Source: Nocardiopsis sp. JB363
GTDB taxonomy: Bacteria; Actinomycetota; Actinomycetes; Streptosporangiales; Streptosporangiaceae
Reading direction: 5' to 3'
Assembly (NCBI RefSeq): GCF_900143625.1
Contig: NZ_FRFF01000124.1
Coordinates: 29,270-93,269, forward strand
DNA: 64,000 nt
Positions 49,564 to 57,624 of this stretch are shown here, one piece after another; position 1 is the stretch's first letter; every line of letters starts with the position of its first letter. The translations under genes and the position numbers were made by a program. A model generated the notes under the pieces. It ran no database searches, was not told where the DNA came from, and was given only the letters and a program-made list of their open reading frames with translations.

Positions 49564-50903
49564 ATCTTCGCTTTCTTGCCTGCTGCCGGGTCAGGGGTGT
49601 TCGCGGGGGAGTCGATGCCGAGTTCCGCGGCGACGAGGCGGGTCATCCGCGCGCCGCTCGCGTCCCAGGTGAACCGGGACGCCCAGGCGCGGCAGGCGCG
49701 TCGGACCTCCTCGGACCGCCGAGGGTCGGACAGTTCCTTCAGTGCCCGTGAGACGACGTCCTCCAGGGTCTCGCCCTCGTGGACGAGCCATCCGGTTTCG
49801 CCGTCACGGACCGAATCGCGCAATCCGTCCACATCGTAGGCCACGGTGGGCACTCCGAGCCGTGCGGCTTCGACGACCGTCAGGCCCCACCCCTCGAACT
49901 CCGAGGCGGTGACGTGCAGGTGGCAGGCCGAGAGGACGGCTTCCTTGTCCTCCTCGGAGAGGAATCCGTGCAGGTCCACGTGTTCGCGCAGGCCGTCGCG
50001 CCCGACCTGTTCCGCGAGGTGTGCGCCCTCGGGACCGCGGCCGATGATGTGCACGTGCAACCCGGGGTGGTCGTCGGCCAGGGAACGGGCCAGGTCGACC
50101 ACGCGGGACACTCGCTTCTGCACCACCAGGCGACCGAGGCTGACCACGGCGGGGGCGACGCCGGTCTCGGGCGCGGGCGGTAGCGGGGCCAGCGCGGGGC
50201 CTCCGTTGTGGATGACCTCGATGGGCGCGCGCCAGCGGAGCTTGTCGCGCATGGCGGCCCGGGAGGACTCCGAGACGGTGACGGTGGTGCAGTCGCGGTA
50301 GACGCGGGAGGCGACGGTGGACTCCACGAAGCGACCGAACCAGGCCATCGGGGCCGAGAAGTAGGCGTTGAACTGCAGGTCGTGGACGTGGTGCACGACG
50401 CTGACGACCTTCGTGCTCCGGCGCAGGACCAGCCGGGACAGGAAGGGAATGCCGTTCATGCAGTCGAAGGCCAGGTGATACTCCCGTCGCCACAGGGCGA
50501 GCCAGGCCATGACGCGCGGGTAGACGGTGAACTTGCCGCCCATACGGCGGATGACGATCCCGTCCTTGGTCTCGACCCGGGCCTGGTGGGGTTCGCGGCT
50601 GGTCAGGAAGGTGACGATGGCACCGCGTTCGGCCAGATGGCGGCTGATCCGCCAGGCGTACTCCTCGGCGCCGCCGGCGGTGGACTGCCAGGGGTCGCGC
50701 CAATTGATCATGACGATCCGGACACCGTCGAGACGGGGTCCGAGGTCGATGGGATCCGCGGTTCCGTCGGCCGTGACCGGCTCGGGGTTCGCGGACCTGC
50801 CGGCCTCCGCGGGGGCGGGGGCCGGGGCGGGGATGGCGGTCGGTGCTGTGGTGACCGTGGCGAGCCCGGGTTCCACTCGGCGGGGGACCTTCTGGAAGAC
50901 CAC
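49560..50903 (-). CDS. GT4 family glycosyltransferase
   Basis: A 447-residue GT-B enzyme. After an Ala/Pro-rich N-terminus (1-55), INWRDPWQSTAGGAEEYAW is the acceptor-domain start and VSLGRLVVQKRV begins the nucleotide-sugar half. SEFEGWGLTVVEAARLGVPTVAYDVDGL carries the EX7E motif of retaining GT4 enzymes. The donor is unknown. It overlaps the AftD-like gene by ATGA, so both probably build the same glycan. Confidence 0.92.
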   Translation of the reverse strand: MVFQKVPRRVEPGLATVTTAPTAIPAPAPAPAEAGRSANPEPVTADGTADPIDLGPRLDGVRIVMINWRDPWQSTAGGAEEYAWRISRHLAERGAIVTFLTSREPHQARVETKDGIVIRRMGGKFTVYPRVMAWLALWRREYHLAFDCMNGIPFLSRLVLRRSTKVVSVVHHVHDLQFNAYFSAPMAWFGRFVESTVASRVYRDCTTVTVSESSRAAMRDKLRWRAPIEVIHNGGPALAPLPPAPETGVAPAVVSLGRLVVQKRVSRVVDLARSLADDHPGLHVHIIGRGPEGAHLAEQVGRDGLREHVDLHGFLSEEDKEAVLSACHLHVTASEFEGWGLTVVEAARLGVPTVAYDVDGLRDSVRDGETGWLVHEGETLEDVVSRALKELSDPRRSEEVRRACRAWASRFTWDASGARMTRLVAAELGIDSPANTPDPAAGKKAKM

Positions 50904-51152
50904 ACGCTCTCCTTCCGCGCGGTGTCCGACCCAGGCCTGCTTACGCTACGAGCACGGAATATCGCTCTGAGCGAACACTCGGGGGCGGGGAGTGCATCCG
51001 AACAGGCCCAAGGACCGGACGTCAGTGGGATGGGGCGACCATCGGGGTCGCGAGGGGACGGCGGCGTGTCGAGTTCGCATCACCGAGGGCCGGGGGGCGT
51101 GGGGCGCCCCGCAGGCTGCGAGGCGCCCGCCGGACCTCGCGAACTTGAAGAC

Positions 51153-51293
51153 CTAGCGGTCGCCGTAGTTGTAGAGGGTTTCGTTCACCGGTTCCGCGGT
51201 CGCGGTCGACTCGGTGGCGAGGTTGGTGGCCACCACGGTGGCACCTCCCGCCAGAGCCGCGCCGATCACGCAGGCGGCGATTACCTTGATCAC
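51153..51293 (-). CDS. DUF2613-like small membrane/secreted protein
   Basis: A 46-residue protein starting at GTG 51293 with AAGGAG upstream. VIKVIAACVIGAALAGGATVV is a membrane segment or uncleaved signal, and the tail ends ETLYNYGDR. Size, layout and position beside aftD match DUF2613, whose mycobacterial member Rv0236A lies next to aftD. It heads the GT4/AftD/DUF3068 set. Easily missed because it is so short. Confidence 0.75.
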   Translation of the reverse strand: MIKVIAACVIGAALAGGATVVATNLATESTATAEPVNETLYNYGDR

Positions 51294-51352
51294 TTGAGGA
51301 TCTCCTTCCGCACGCTCCGAACCGTTCTGGGTCGGGGCGCTGGAAACCGAGA

Positions 51353-51368
51353 CTAGAACCTGATCTAG
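51353..51368. promoter_or_regulatory. TAGAAC-type near-palindrome upstream of DUF2613
   Basis: CTAGAACCTGATCTAG is a CTAGA/TCTAG inverted repeat containing TAGAAC-CT-GATCTA, one base from TAGAAC-N2-GTTCTA. It lies 60 bp upstream of the DUF2613 start and resembles the operator half-sites of KstR-type TetR regulators. A related site is at 55408. Confidence 0.5.
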
Positions 51369-51563
51369 CTACTGACCAGATGATTGCCCCAACTGTAACT
51401 AACCCTCCGGTAACTTCCAACCCCGAAATGTGCTCTTTGCCCGCATTCATGTGCTGGTCAGGGGCGACCAAGTGGCCTGGATCACCTGGTGAGACCCGGA
51501 TCGACGATGAAACCAGAACCCGTTACAAAGTCGCCGAAATCAGTGTCGGGACTCGCGCATCGA

Positions 51564-53363
51564 TCAGGTTCCGGTTCCGGGCCCTTCGGCCGGACCGCGA
51601 CGACGGGACTCCTCGCGAATGATCGCGAACACCGCCCAGAGAAGGGTTCCGAGGCTGGTCAGAGCGCCGGCGACCACCACAACCGACCCGTTCTCCGGGG
51701 TCGCTTCGACGTACCCGTCATCGATCTCGAACAGGGCCATGTCGGTCCCCTCCACCACGAGGGACAGCCCTTCGACCTCGGACAGACCGTGATCGACCGG
51801 AGCGGACACGGCCACGTACCGCACGCCCGTCGATCCCAGGAGTTCGGGGAGCTCAGCGGACTCGACGCCGGGCATCCCGGTCTCGGAGTCGAGGTCGAGC
51901 GGTTCGGCGACCTGGCGCGCCCGCGGGTCCTCCCCGGTCACCACCACGGTCCCGCCATCCGGTGTGCCGACCCTCAGGTCGTCGTTCCAGAGCGTGCGCC
52001 GGTCGAACAGTTTGGTGGCCGGGTCCAGCACCACCACCGGTTCCCCGGACCAGGCCGGCCCTCGGTAGGCACTCCAAGGCAGCACCAGGACCGCGCCGGG
52101 ACGTTCGTCGGCGGCGACCGCGGCCTGCGCCTCCCGCCAGGCCGGTGGATACTCCACGGGTACGAGTCCGCCGTTCGCGCCCCACAGCAACCCGGGGAGC
52201 GTCACCACCGGCGACAGCCCGAGGAGCACGGTGGTCACCAGTCGACCCATGCCGGGCGCCGGGGGCCCCGCGGCGGACGTCGTCCCGGGAAGTGCTCGGA
52301 GCAACCATAGGACCGCCGCCCCCAGGCCCAGGGACTGGAGCAGGGACAGCGGAGCGACGTAGAGCTGGCCGTCGCGCAAGGGTCCGAAACCGGGCCACAG
52401 GTCGATCAGGGCGGCCAGGGGCCCCGGGACGAGAACACCCGCCAGGGCGATCACCAGGCCCAGGACCGCCGACACCGACAACCCCACGGCCACGACCGGA
52501 CGCGCCCGCCAGGACCACCAGACCCAGCCCGCGAGCGCCACCACCACCGTCAGCGCCTTGAGAGCGGCCGTGACGGGCTCCCCGTATCCGGGCGGCACCG
52601 CCCCCGCGTTCCACACCCCGCCGAGCAACAGCAGCGATCCGAGCGCGCCGAAGGGAGTGTCGGAGCGGGCCGCGAAGGCCTCCACCCCCGCCGGGTCGGT
52701 GGCGGCGCCACTGACGAGCGAGGGGACCAACCAGGGCAGTGACAGCAGGACCAGTGCCAGGAGCAGCAGGCCGGCGTCCCGCCACCGACGCAGCGCGGTC
52801 GGGCCGGCCGTCAACGCGCTCAGCACCACCGAGGAGAACCCACCGACCGCGGCGGGCGCCAGGGCGCATACAAGCCCGGCGAACCCTCGGGCGGGCGGAA
52901 ACGACGCCAGACGGACCACGGCCGCCAGCACCCAGGGCAGCCCCGCGTATCCCAGCAGGACCGCCCACTGACCCAACAGCAGGCGCTCGGCCACGAACGG
53001 GTTCCACACGTAGGCCAGGCCGGTGACCGCTCCCGCGGCCAGGCCGGTCGCGGGGACCGGTCCCCTTCCGTACACCAGGCCGGTGAGCAGACGGAACGCG
53101 CCGGCCACGCCGAGGACGAACACGGAGGTCAGTGCCAGGCTCTGCACCACGTGGCCGGGCAGCACCGTGGACAGGGCCGCGACCACCGCGTCACTGGGAA
53201 TCGCCCGGGGGAACCCGTCCGCGCCGGAGAGTACGGCCCGAAGGGACGGGTCGGGCACGAACACCATGTCGAACCGGAGGACGTGGCCGGGCCCCAGCGC
53301 GGGTCCCAAGGCCAGGAACGCCACCAGGGCCCCCAGGGCCCAGGGAATCCACCGAAGGACCAT
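51564..53363 (-). CDS. large polytopic membrane protein, GT-C-like
   Basis: A 599-residue protein with about twelve helices. After the first helix comes GPGHVLRFDMVFVPDPSLR, an acidic periplasmic loop of the kind seen in GT-C enzymes, but no named family is certain. Later there is an extracytoplasmic part (residues 385-560) and a final helix (IDDGYVEATPENGSVVVVAG region onward). Its neighbours AftD-like and SGNH suggest glycan assembly. The ATG overlaps the SGNH stop by one base. Confidence 0.82.
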   Translation of the reverse strand: MVLRWIPWALGALVAFLALGPALGPGHVLRFDMVFVPDPSLRAVLSGADGFPRAIPSDAVVAALSTVLPGHVVQSLALTSVFVLGVAGAFRLLTGLVYGRGPVPATGLAAGAVTGLAYVWNPFVAERLLLGQWAVLLGYAGLPWVLAAVVRLASFPPARGFAGLVCALAPAAVGGFSSVVLSALTAGPTALRRWRDAGLLLLALVLLSLPWLVPSLVSGAATDPAGVEAFAARSDTPFGALGSLLLLGGVWNAGAVPPGYGEPVTAALKALTVVVALAGWVWWSWRARPVVAVGLSVSAVLGLVIALAGVLVPGPLAALIDLWPGFGPLRDGQLYVAPLSLLQSLGLGAAVLWLLRALPGTTSAAGPPAPGMGRLVTTVLLGLSPVVTLPGLLWGANGGLVPVEYPPAWREAQAAVAADERPGAVLVLPWSAYRGPAWSGEPVVVLDPATKLFDRRTLWNDDLRVGTPDGGTVVVTGEDPRARQVAEPLDLDSETGMPGVESAELPELLGSTGVRYVAVSAPVDHGLSEVEGLSLVVEGTDMALFEIDDGYVEATPENGSVVVVAGALTSLGTLLWAVFAIIREESRRRGPAEGPGTGT

Positions 53364-55294
53364 CAGTGGTCCACCAGCGGAAGGCTCGCGGAGTAGCCGC
53401 CCTCCACGTAGTCACGGTAGGAACGCACCACGATCTCGTAGGGGCCCGACACCGTGACCTGCCACCGCGCCCGGTCCCCCGCCGAGCCGAGCGTGCGCCA
53501 GCCCTCGCCGTCCTCCGGCCCGCGGTCATCGCGCGAAGAACAGGTCGATCCCGGTGCGGGAGGCGGGCTCGACGGCGGCGGCACGGGCGCGGGTTCCGGT
53601 TCCGGTGCGGGTTCGGGGCGCGGGGTGGACGGCGGCTCGGAGGGGGTCGGTCGCGGTGGGTCCGGTTCCCCTCCCCCACCGGACTGGTCGTCGTCGGTGA
53701 TCGTGTCCGAGTCCCGCAAGGTGGGCGTCGAGTCGCGGGGACGCCGGAAACCGTTACCCGGGGTGCACTCCATGAGACGGACCCACACCTCGTAGTGGCT
53801 CGCGTCGTCGACCTCGTCCCAGACGAGCAGTGCCCCGTCATCACGGAGTTCCAGGTTGCTCGGGCCCGACGGCGGATCGTCGTCCCAGACCAGCTGTAGC
53901 GGTTCGGACTCCGTGCCCTCGTCCCGCCCCTTGAGCGGCCGGACGACGAACTCGTAGCGGGCACCGCTCAGCAGCGACTCGACGGTGACGGAGCGTTGGT
54001 CCTCATCGATGTCCACGTCGAAGGGGAGCACGAAGGGGTCGTCCGGGACGGGTTCGATCCTGCGCTGCACCACCCGGTAGTCGGTGGCTCCGGGGACGTT
54101 CGCCCAGGACAGCAGGAGGCCGTCGTCGGTCTCCTCGTACTCGGGTTCCGGTGCGGTCCGCGGCCCGGTGGACAGCGCGGGGAAGGGGCGGGGGAACTCT
54201 CCGCCCACGCCCAGGGGCAGGGCCAGCGCGTCGGCGAAGGCCGCCGCGATCTTGAGCTCACCGCGCACGTTGGGGTGGGTGGCGTCCCAGTTGTCGAGGG
54301 CGGGCGCGTACTCCCGGGCCGTCTGCGCGACGACCATGGGCGACTCCGCCGAGGTCAGTTGTCGGGCGAGGTCGACCAGGCCCATGTTGAACTGTTCGAT
54401 CTCCTGGTTGACCCGGCCGTCGTCGTCGGTGCCCTCCACGTCGGGCAGTTCACCGACCACGAAACGGGCGTCGCCGAGCACTACCCGTACGGTCGAGACG
54501 ATCTCGGCGATGCCGTCCAGAGCGTGGTCGGCTCCACCGCCGTTGAGGATGTCCTCGGTCCCGGCCAGCAGAAGCAGGTAGTGGGGATCGTGTTCGGCGG
54601 CCACGCGCGCGACGTCGGAGGAGAGTTCCTGGGCCGTGGCGTCCCAACGGGCGGCGTGGTCGGTGTCGAAGTCGGGGTCGGCGTAGTCGTGGTCGCCGGA
54701 GTCCTCGTCGGCGAGGGAGTAGAGGTCGTCGTTGGGGCCGACGAAGTCGAAGTCGAGCTCCTGGTCGGTCAGGTGGGACCACAGGTGATAGCGCCAGGTG
54801 TGGTCCCCGCTGCTGCCCTGGGTCGCGGAGTCGCCGATCGGCATGATCCGCAGCTCACCGTCGGGAGGCCCGGGCACCGAGACCGGTTCCTCGGCCTGGT
54901 CGTCGCCCTCCGCACCGAGGCCGCCCGAACCGGTCTGGATGAACATCATGGTGACGGCCATGGCGGCGAGCATGACACCGAGCAGGCCCAGGGGGCCGGG
55001 TTCGAAGCGCGAACCTCCCCGCTCCCACAGGCCGCGGAACCGGCCGGGCGACGGACCGGGGCGAAGGAGGTCGCGCCACGTGGACCCTCGCCAGTACTCG
55101 GGGCTCGTCCACGCGGGGAGCCGGTCCCGCCAGAGGCTCGGTCGGGAACTCTCGGGCCGGGTCGACCCGGCCTCGTCCGGCTCCGGCTCGGGTTCGGGCT
55201 CGGGACCGCCCTCGGATGATCGGCCCTCAGGGGTCCCGGCCGTCTCGGTCACGTCCTCTTCCTGGGGGGTGTCGTCCTCGCCCGGGTCCTGCAC
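53363..55294 (-). CDS. membrane-anchored SGNH/GDSL hydrolase with Fn3-like domains
   Basis: A 643-residue type-II membrane protein. A 100-residue acidic cytosolic N-terminus is followed by one helix (about 101-120). The SGNH domain has the nucleophile S156 in MPIGDSATQG, a GTEDIL block and WDATHPN with the catalytic Asp and His. Two Fn3-like repeats follow, interrupted by a Pro/Glu-rich linker (about 545-590). Such enzymes deacetylate or deacylate glycans. It heads a two-gene operon with the polytopic protein. Confidence 0.87.
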   Translation of the reverse strand: MQDPGEDDTPQEEDVTETAGTPEGRSSEGGPEPEPEPEPDEAGSTRPESSRPSLWRDRLPAWTSPEYWRGSTWRDLLRPGPSPGRFRGLWERGGSRFEPGPLGLLGVMLAAMAVTMMFIQTGSGGLGAEGDDQAEEPVSVPGPPDGELRIMPIGDSATQGSSGDHTWRYHLWSHLTDQELDFDFVGPNDDLYSLADEDSGDHDYADPDFDTDHAARWDATAQELSSDVARVAAEHDPHYLLLLAGTEDILNGGGADHALDGIAEIVSTVRVVLGDARFVVGELPDVEGTDDDGRVNQEIEQFNMGLVDLARQLTSAESPMVVAQTAREYAPALDNWDATHPNVRGELKIAAAFADALALPLGVGGEFPRPFPALSTGPRTAPEPEYEETDDGLLLSWANVPGATDYRVVQRRIEPVPDDPFVLPFDVDIDEDQRSVTVESLLSGARYEFVVRPLKGRDEGTESEPLQLVWDDDPPSGPSNLELRDDGALLVWDEVDDASHYEVWVRLMECTPGNGFRRPRDSTPTLRDSDTITDDDQSGGGGEPDPPRPTPSEPPSTPRPEPAPEPEPAPVPPPSSPPPAPGSTCSSRDDRGPEDGEGWRTLGSAGDRARWQVTVSGPYEIVVRSYRDYVEGGYSASLPLVDH

Positions 55295-55407
55295 CGTGCC
55301 CCATCTCTCGCCGCGGCGCCTCGCGGTAGTTACAGGTTCCTATTCGGCCTTCGAGTGGCATCCACCCTGCTGGGACAGGAGCATGGGAGTCACTCGCCAG
55401 ACAAGAC

Positions 55408-55421
55408 TAGAACTGGTTATA
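55408..55421. promoter_or_regulatory. TAGAAC-N2-GTTATA site upstream of SGNH hydrolase
   Basis: TAGAACTGGTTATA fits TNNAAC-N2-GTTNNA, the KstR-like core, and shares ACTAGAAC with the site upstream of the DUF2613 gene. It lies 114 bp upstream of the SGNH start (minus) and 64 bp upstream of the DMT-type gene (plus). Confidence 0.5.
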
Positions 55422-55485
55422 TGGAGGCCGTCAACCTTCGGGCCCGTTCGGGTCACGGAGCACCGAGCCGAAAGGCCTCCTCCTC

Positions 55486-56391
55486 GTGATCGGACTCCTG
55501 GTCGCGCTGCTCTCAGCGGTGGTCTACACGATCGGACTGACCGTGGAGCAGCGTGCGTTGCACGGCTCCGAGTCGATCTCGATCAACCGCCCGCTTCACC
55601 TCGCCAGGGTACTGCTGGGTAATCCGAAATGGGTGCTCGGTTGCGTGTTCGCGGCCCTGGGAAGCGTCGGTTTGATCGTCTCCCTCGGGCTGGCCCCGGT
55701 ATCGGTGGCCCAGCCCGCCTTCGCCGCCGGTGTGGCCACGACGCTGCTGATCATCACGCTGGTGCGCGGTGAGCGGATCACCCGCGGTGAGTACGTCGCG
55801 CTCGGACTGATGCCGGTGGCCCTGGGCCTGCTGAGCCTGTCCACGGTGGACGGCGCGGAGACCGGAACGACCGCGGACACGTCCCTCCTGGTCATGGTCA
55901 GCGTGGGCACCGTACTGCTCTGCGTGGCCGTCATGAGCGTGATCGGAGGACGGGGGAAGTACGTGTCGGCCGCCGCCATGGGCGCCGCCGCCGGTCTGGC
56001 CCAGGGCAGCGCGGGACTCCAGGGAAAGGGTCTCGGCGGGCTCCTCGCCGACCACGGGCTGTGGGCCGCGATCAGCCCCGCGTTGCTGTCGCCCTACCCG
56101 TACCTGTACGCGCTGGGCTGGGCCGTGGGCATCGTGCTCTTCCAGACCTCCCTGCAGCGGTCCCGCGCCTCCATCACCGCCCCGGTCGCCAACGTGGTGG
56201 GCAACGTGTTCACGGTGGTGGCGGGCTCGCTGCTGTTCGGTGAGAGCCTGCCCGAGGACCCGATCACCCTGGCCCTGCGCGTGGGCGGATTCGCCCTGAC
56301 CCTGGTCGTGGTGGTGCTGGTGCGCGGCAACGTCGCCCAGGCCGAGGCCGACACCAGCCGGTTGCGCGGCGAGGCCGCCCGCAGCGGGTAG
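55486..56391 (+). CDS. DMT-superfamily (EamA/NIPA-like) membrane protein
   Basis: A 301-residue membrane protein with about nine to ten helices. The opening GLLVALLSAVVYTIGLTVEQRAL, LGLAPVSVAQPAFAAGVATTLL and the late RASITAPVANVVGNVFTVVAGSLLFGE form the two-repeat EamA/NIPA fold. It may transport a metabolite or Mg2+. It is divergent from the glycan cluster and could share its operator. GTG 55486 is used. Confidence 0.85.
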   Translation: MIGLLVALLSAVVYTIGLTVEQRALHGSESISINRPLHLARVLLGNPKWVLGCVFAALGSVGLIVSLGLAPVSVAQPAFAAGVATTLLIITLVRGERITRGEYVALGLMPVALGLLSLSTVDGAETGTTADTSLLVMVSVGTVLLCVAVMSVIGGRGKYVSAAAMGAAAGLAQGSAGLQGKGLGGLLADHGLWAAISPALLSPYPYLYALGWAVGIVLFQTSLQRSRASITAPVANVVGNVFTVVAGSLLFGESLPEDPITLALRVGGFALTLVVVVLVRGNVAQAEADTSRLRGEAARSG

Positions 56392-56419
56392 GGCCGACCG
56401 ACCGCCCGGACGAGCCGGC

Positions 56420-56467
56420 ACAGCGGAAGGCCCCGCCGACACGCACGTCGGCGGGGCCTTCCGCTGT
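56420..56467. terminator. bidirectional terminator
   Basis: Perfect 21-bp arms starting ACAGCGGAAGG and ending CCTTCCGCTGT enclose an ACGCAC loop, between the convergent DMT and FMN-reductase genes. Confidence 0.88.
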
Positions 56468-56474
56468 CGGATCC

Positions 56475-56990
56475 CTAGGCGGTGACGGAGACGGCCTGGC
56501 GAAGGCCGGGCGCGGCGATGTCGGCCCAGGCCCGGACGACGCTCTCGGGCTCGTCCGTCTCGTCGGTGGACAGGATCAGGCCGGGCTCGGCGACCCAGGC
56601 GCCCAGGTCGGCCAAGAGGACGCGCAGGTCCTCCTCGATACCGTGGCTGTTGCGCAGGTCCTCGACGACGGCCAGCGGGATGGCGACGGTGTGGCCCAGT
56701 CCCAGTTCCGGCAGGCGGTCCAGGAAGACCTTGAGCAGGCCGGTGTAGGTGCCGTGCACCTGAGGCGAGGCGACCAGCAGCACGTCGCCGGCGCGGACCT
56801 TCTCCACCGCTTCGGAGACCGCGGCGGAGGAATCGGAGAGCAGTTCGGCGCCGAGGTCGGCCAGGTCGACGACGTCGGGCTCGGTGGTGAGGCCGGCGCG
56901 GACGGCGACCTCTGAGGCGGCGCGCAGCGCGGCGGAGTACACGGAGGAATGGGGCTGTGGTGCGGCGACGAGCACGGTGAAGCGAGTCAT
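56475..56990 (-). CDS. NAD(P)H-dependent FMN reductase
   Basis: A 171-residue flavodoxin-fold protein of the FMN_red family (SsuE/MsuE-like). [16 protein letters not shown] is the phosphate-binding loop region; [26 protein letters not shown] is the conserved flavin-binding segment. Such enzymes supply reduced FMN to sulfonate monooxygenases. A cysteine-type leader peptide (57281-57358) 290 bp upstream on the same strand supports a role in sulfur assimilation. Confidence 0.88.
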   Translation of the reverse strand: MTRFTVLVAAPQPHSSVYSAALRAASEVAVRAGLTTEPDVVDLADLGAELLSDSSAAVSEAVEKVRAGDVLLVASPQVHGTYTGLLKVFLDRLPELGLGHTVAIPLAVVEDLRNSHGIEEDLRVLLADLGAWVAEPGLILSTDETDEPESVVRAWADIAAPGLRQAVSVTA

Positions 56991-57255
56991 GCGAAGAACT
57001 CCTGGGTTCGGTCTGAGCGAGCCGGGATCGACCGGAAGGGAACGCGGGGGGCGGTGATCGGGAAGCGGGACACCGGAAAAGAACCGTGTTCCTCGCGAGT
57101 CGGCGCGCGGCGCGGGACCTCGTGGTCCGGCGTCGGGGTTCGCGTCGATTCGATCGGAGTGCTCATGTGGACCGGGAAGATCCATGGACCCATGGAGCGG
57201 GAGCCGAGCGTCCGGTGTCTGCGTAGGGGCACAAGGGCACGGGATGGACCCGTGG

Positions 57256-57274
57256 CGCGGGGCAGGGCCCCGCG
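57256..57274 (-). promoter_or_regulatory. hairpin after leader peptide, candidate attenuator
   Basis: CGCGGGG pairs with CCCCGCG around a five-base loop, 6 bp downstream of the leader peptide stop on the minus strand. Ribosome position on the leader could decide whether this hairpin forms. Confidence 0.5.
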
Positions 57275-57280
57275 AAGGCG

Positions 57281-57358
57281 CTAGCTACGACAGAGCGCGC
57301 TCGCCTGCTGTCGAAGATCGACATGCAGGCGCTGGACAAGCAGCTCACCGGCGGACAT
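57281..57358 (-). CDS. cysteine-type leader peptide, 25 aa
   Basis: ATG 57358 with GATGGAG upstream opens a 25-codon frame whose end, LHVDLRQQASALC followed by Arg-Ser, is the signature of the actinobacterial putative leader peptide family (HxDLxRxASALC). These peptides precede sulfur and cysteine genes and are thought to sense cysteine through translation of the Cys codon near their end. Here it precedes the FMN reductase gene. Some 290 bp of leader with a GC hairpin separates the two. Confidence 0.75.
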   Translation of the reverse strand: MSAGELLVQRLHVDLRQQASALCRS

Positions 57359-57624
57359 GTCTCCATCATGAAGCGCCTCGACCACTATCGTCAATGCGTG
57401 CCGGCGCCCCTCCTGAGAGGGTGTCGGGCTCCGCGGGTGCCGGTCCACCTCGCGGACAAGCGTCCCAGGATGCGGGATCACCCTGCTCTCCCTGGGAAGA
57501 CGCGGCCGGGAGGGGGCGCGCACGACCCCCGGGAAACCCTCCGGTCGCACGTATGTAATTTACGACACACAACACCCGCCGCCCTCGTCGCGGCGGGACC
57601 CACACGCGAGGAGAGGCCCGACCC

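Noticed and set aside
45043..49839. A 1598-codon open frame on the plus strand opposite the AftD-like gene
   Set aside because: The product is a low-complexity mix of Gly, Arg, Asp, Val and Gln typical of the antisense of GC-rich coding DNA. The minus-strand frame has clear membrane and domain structure and coupled neighbours.
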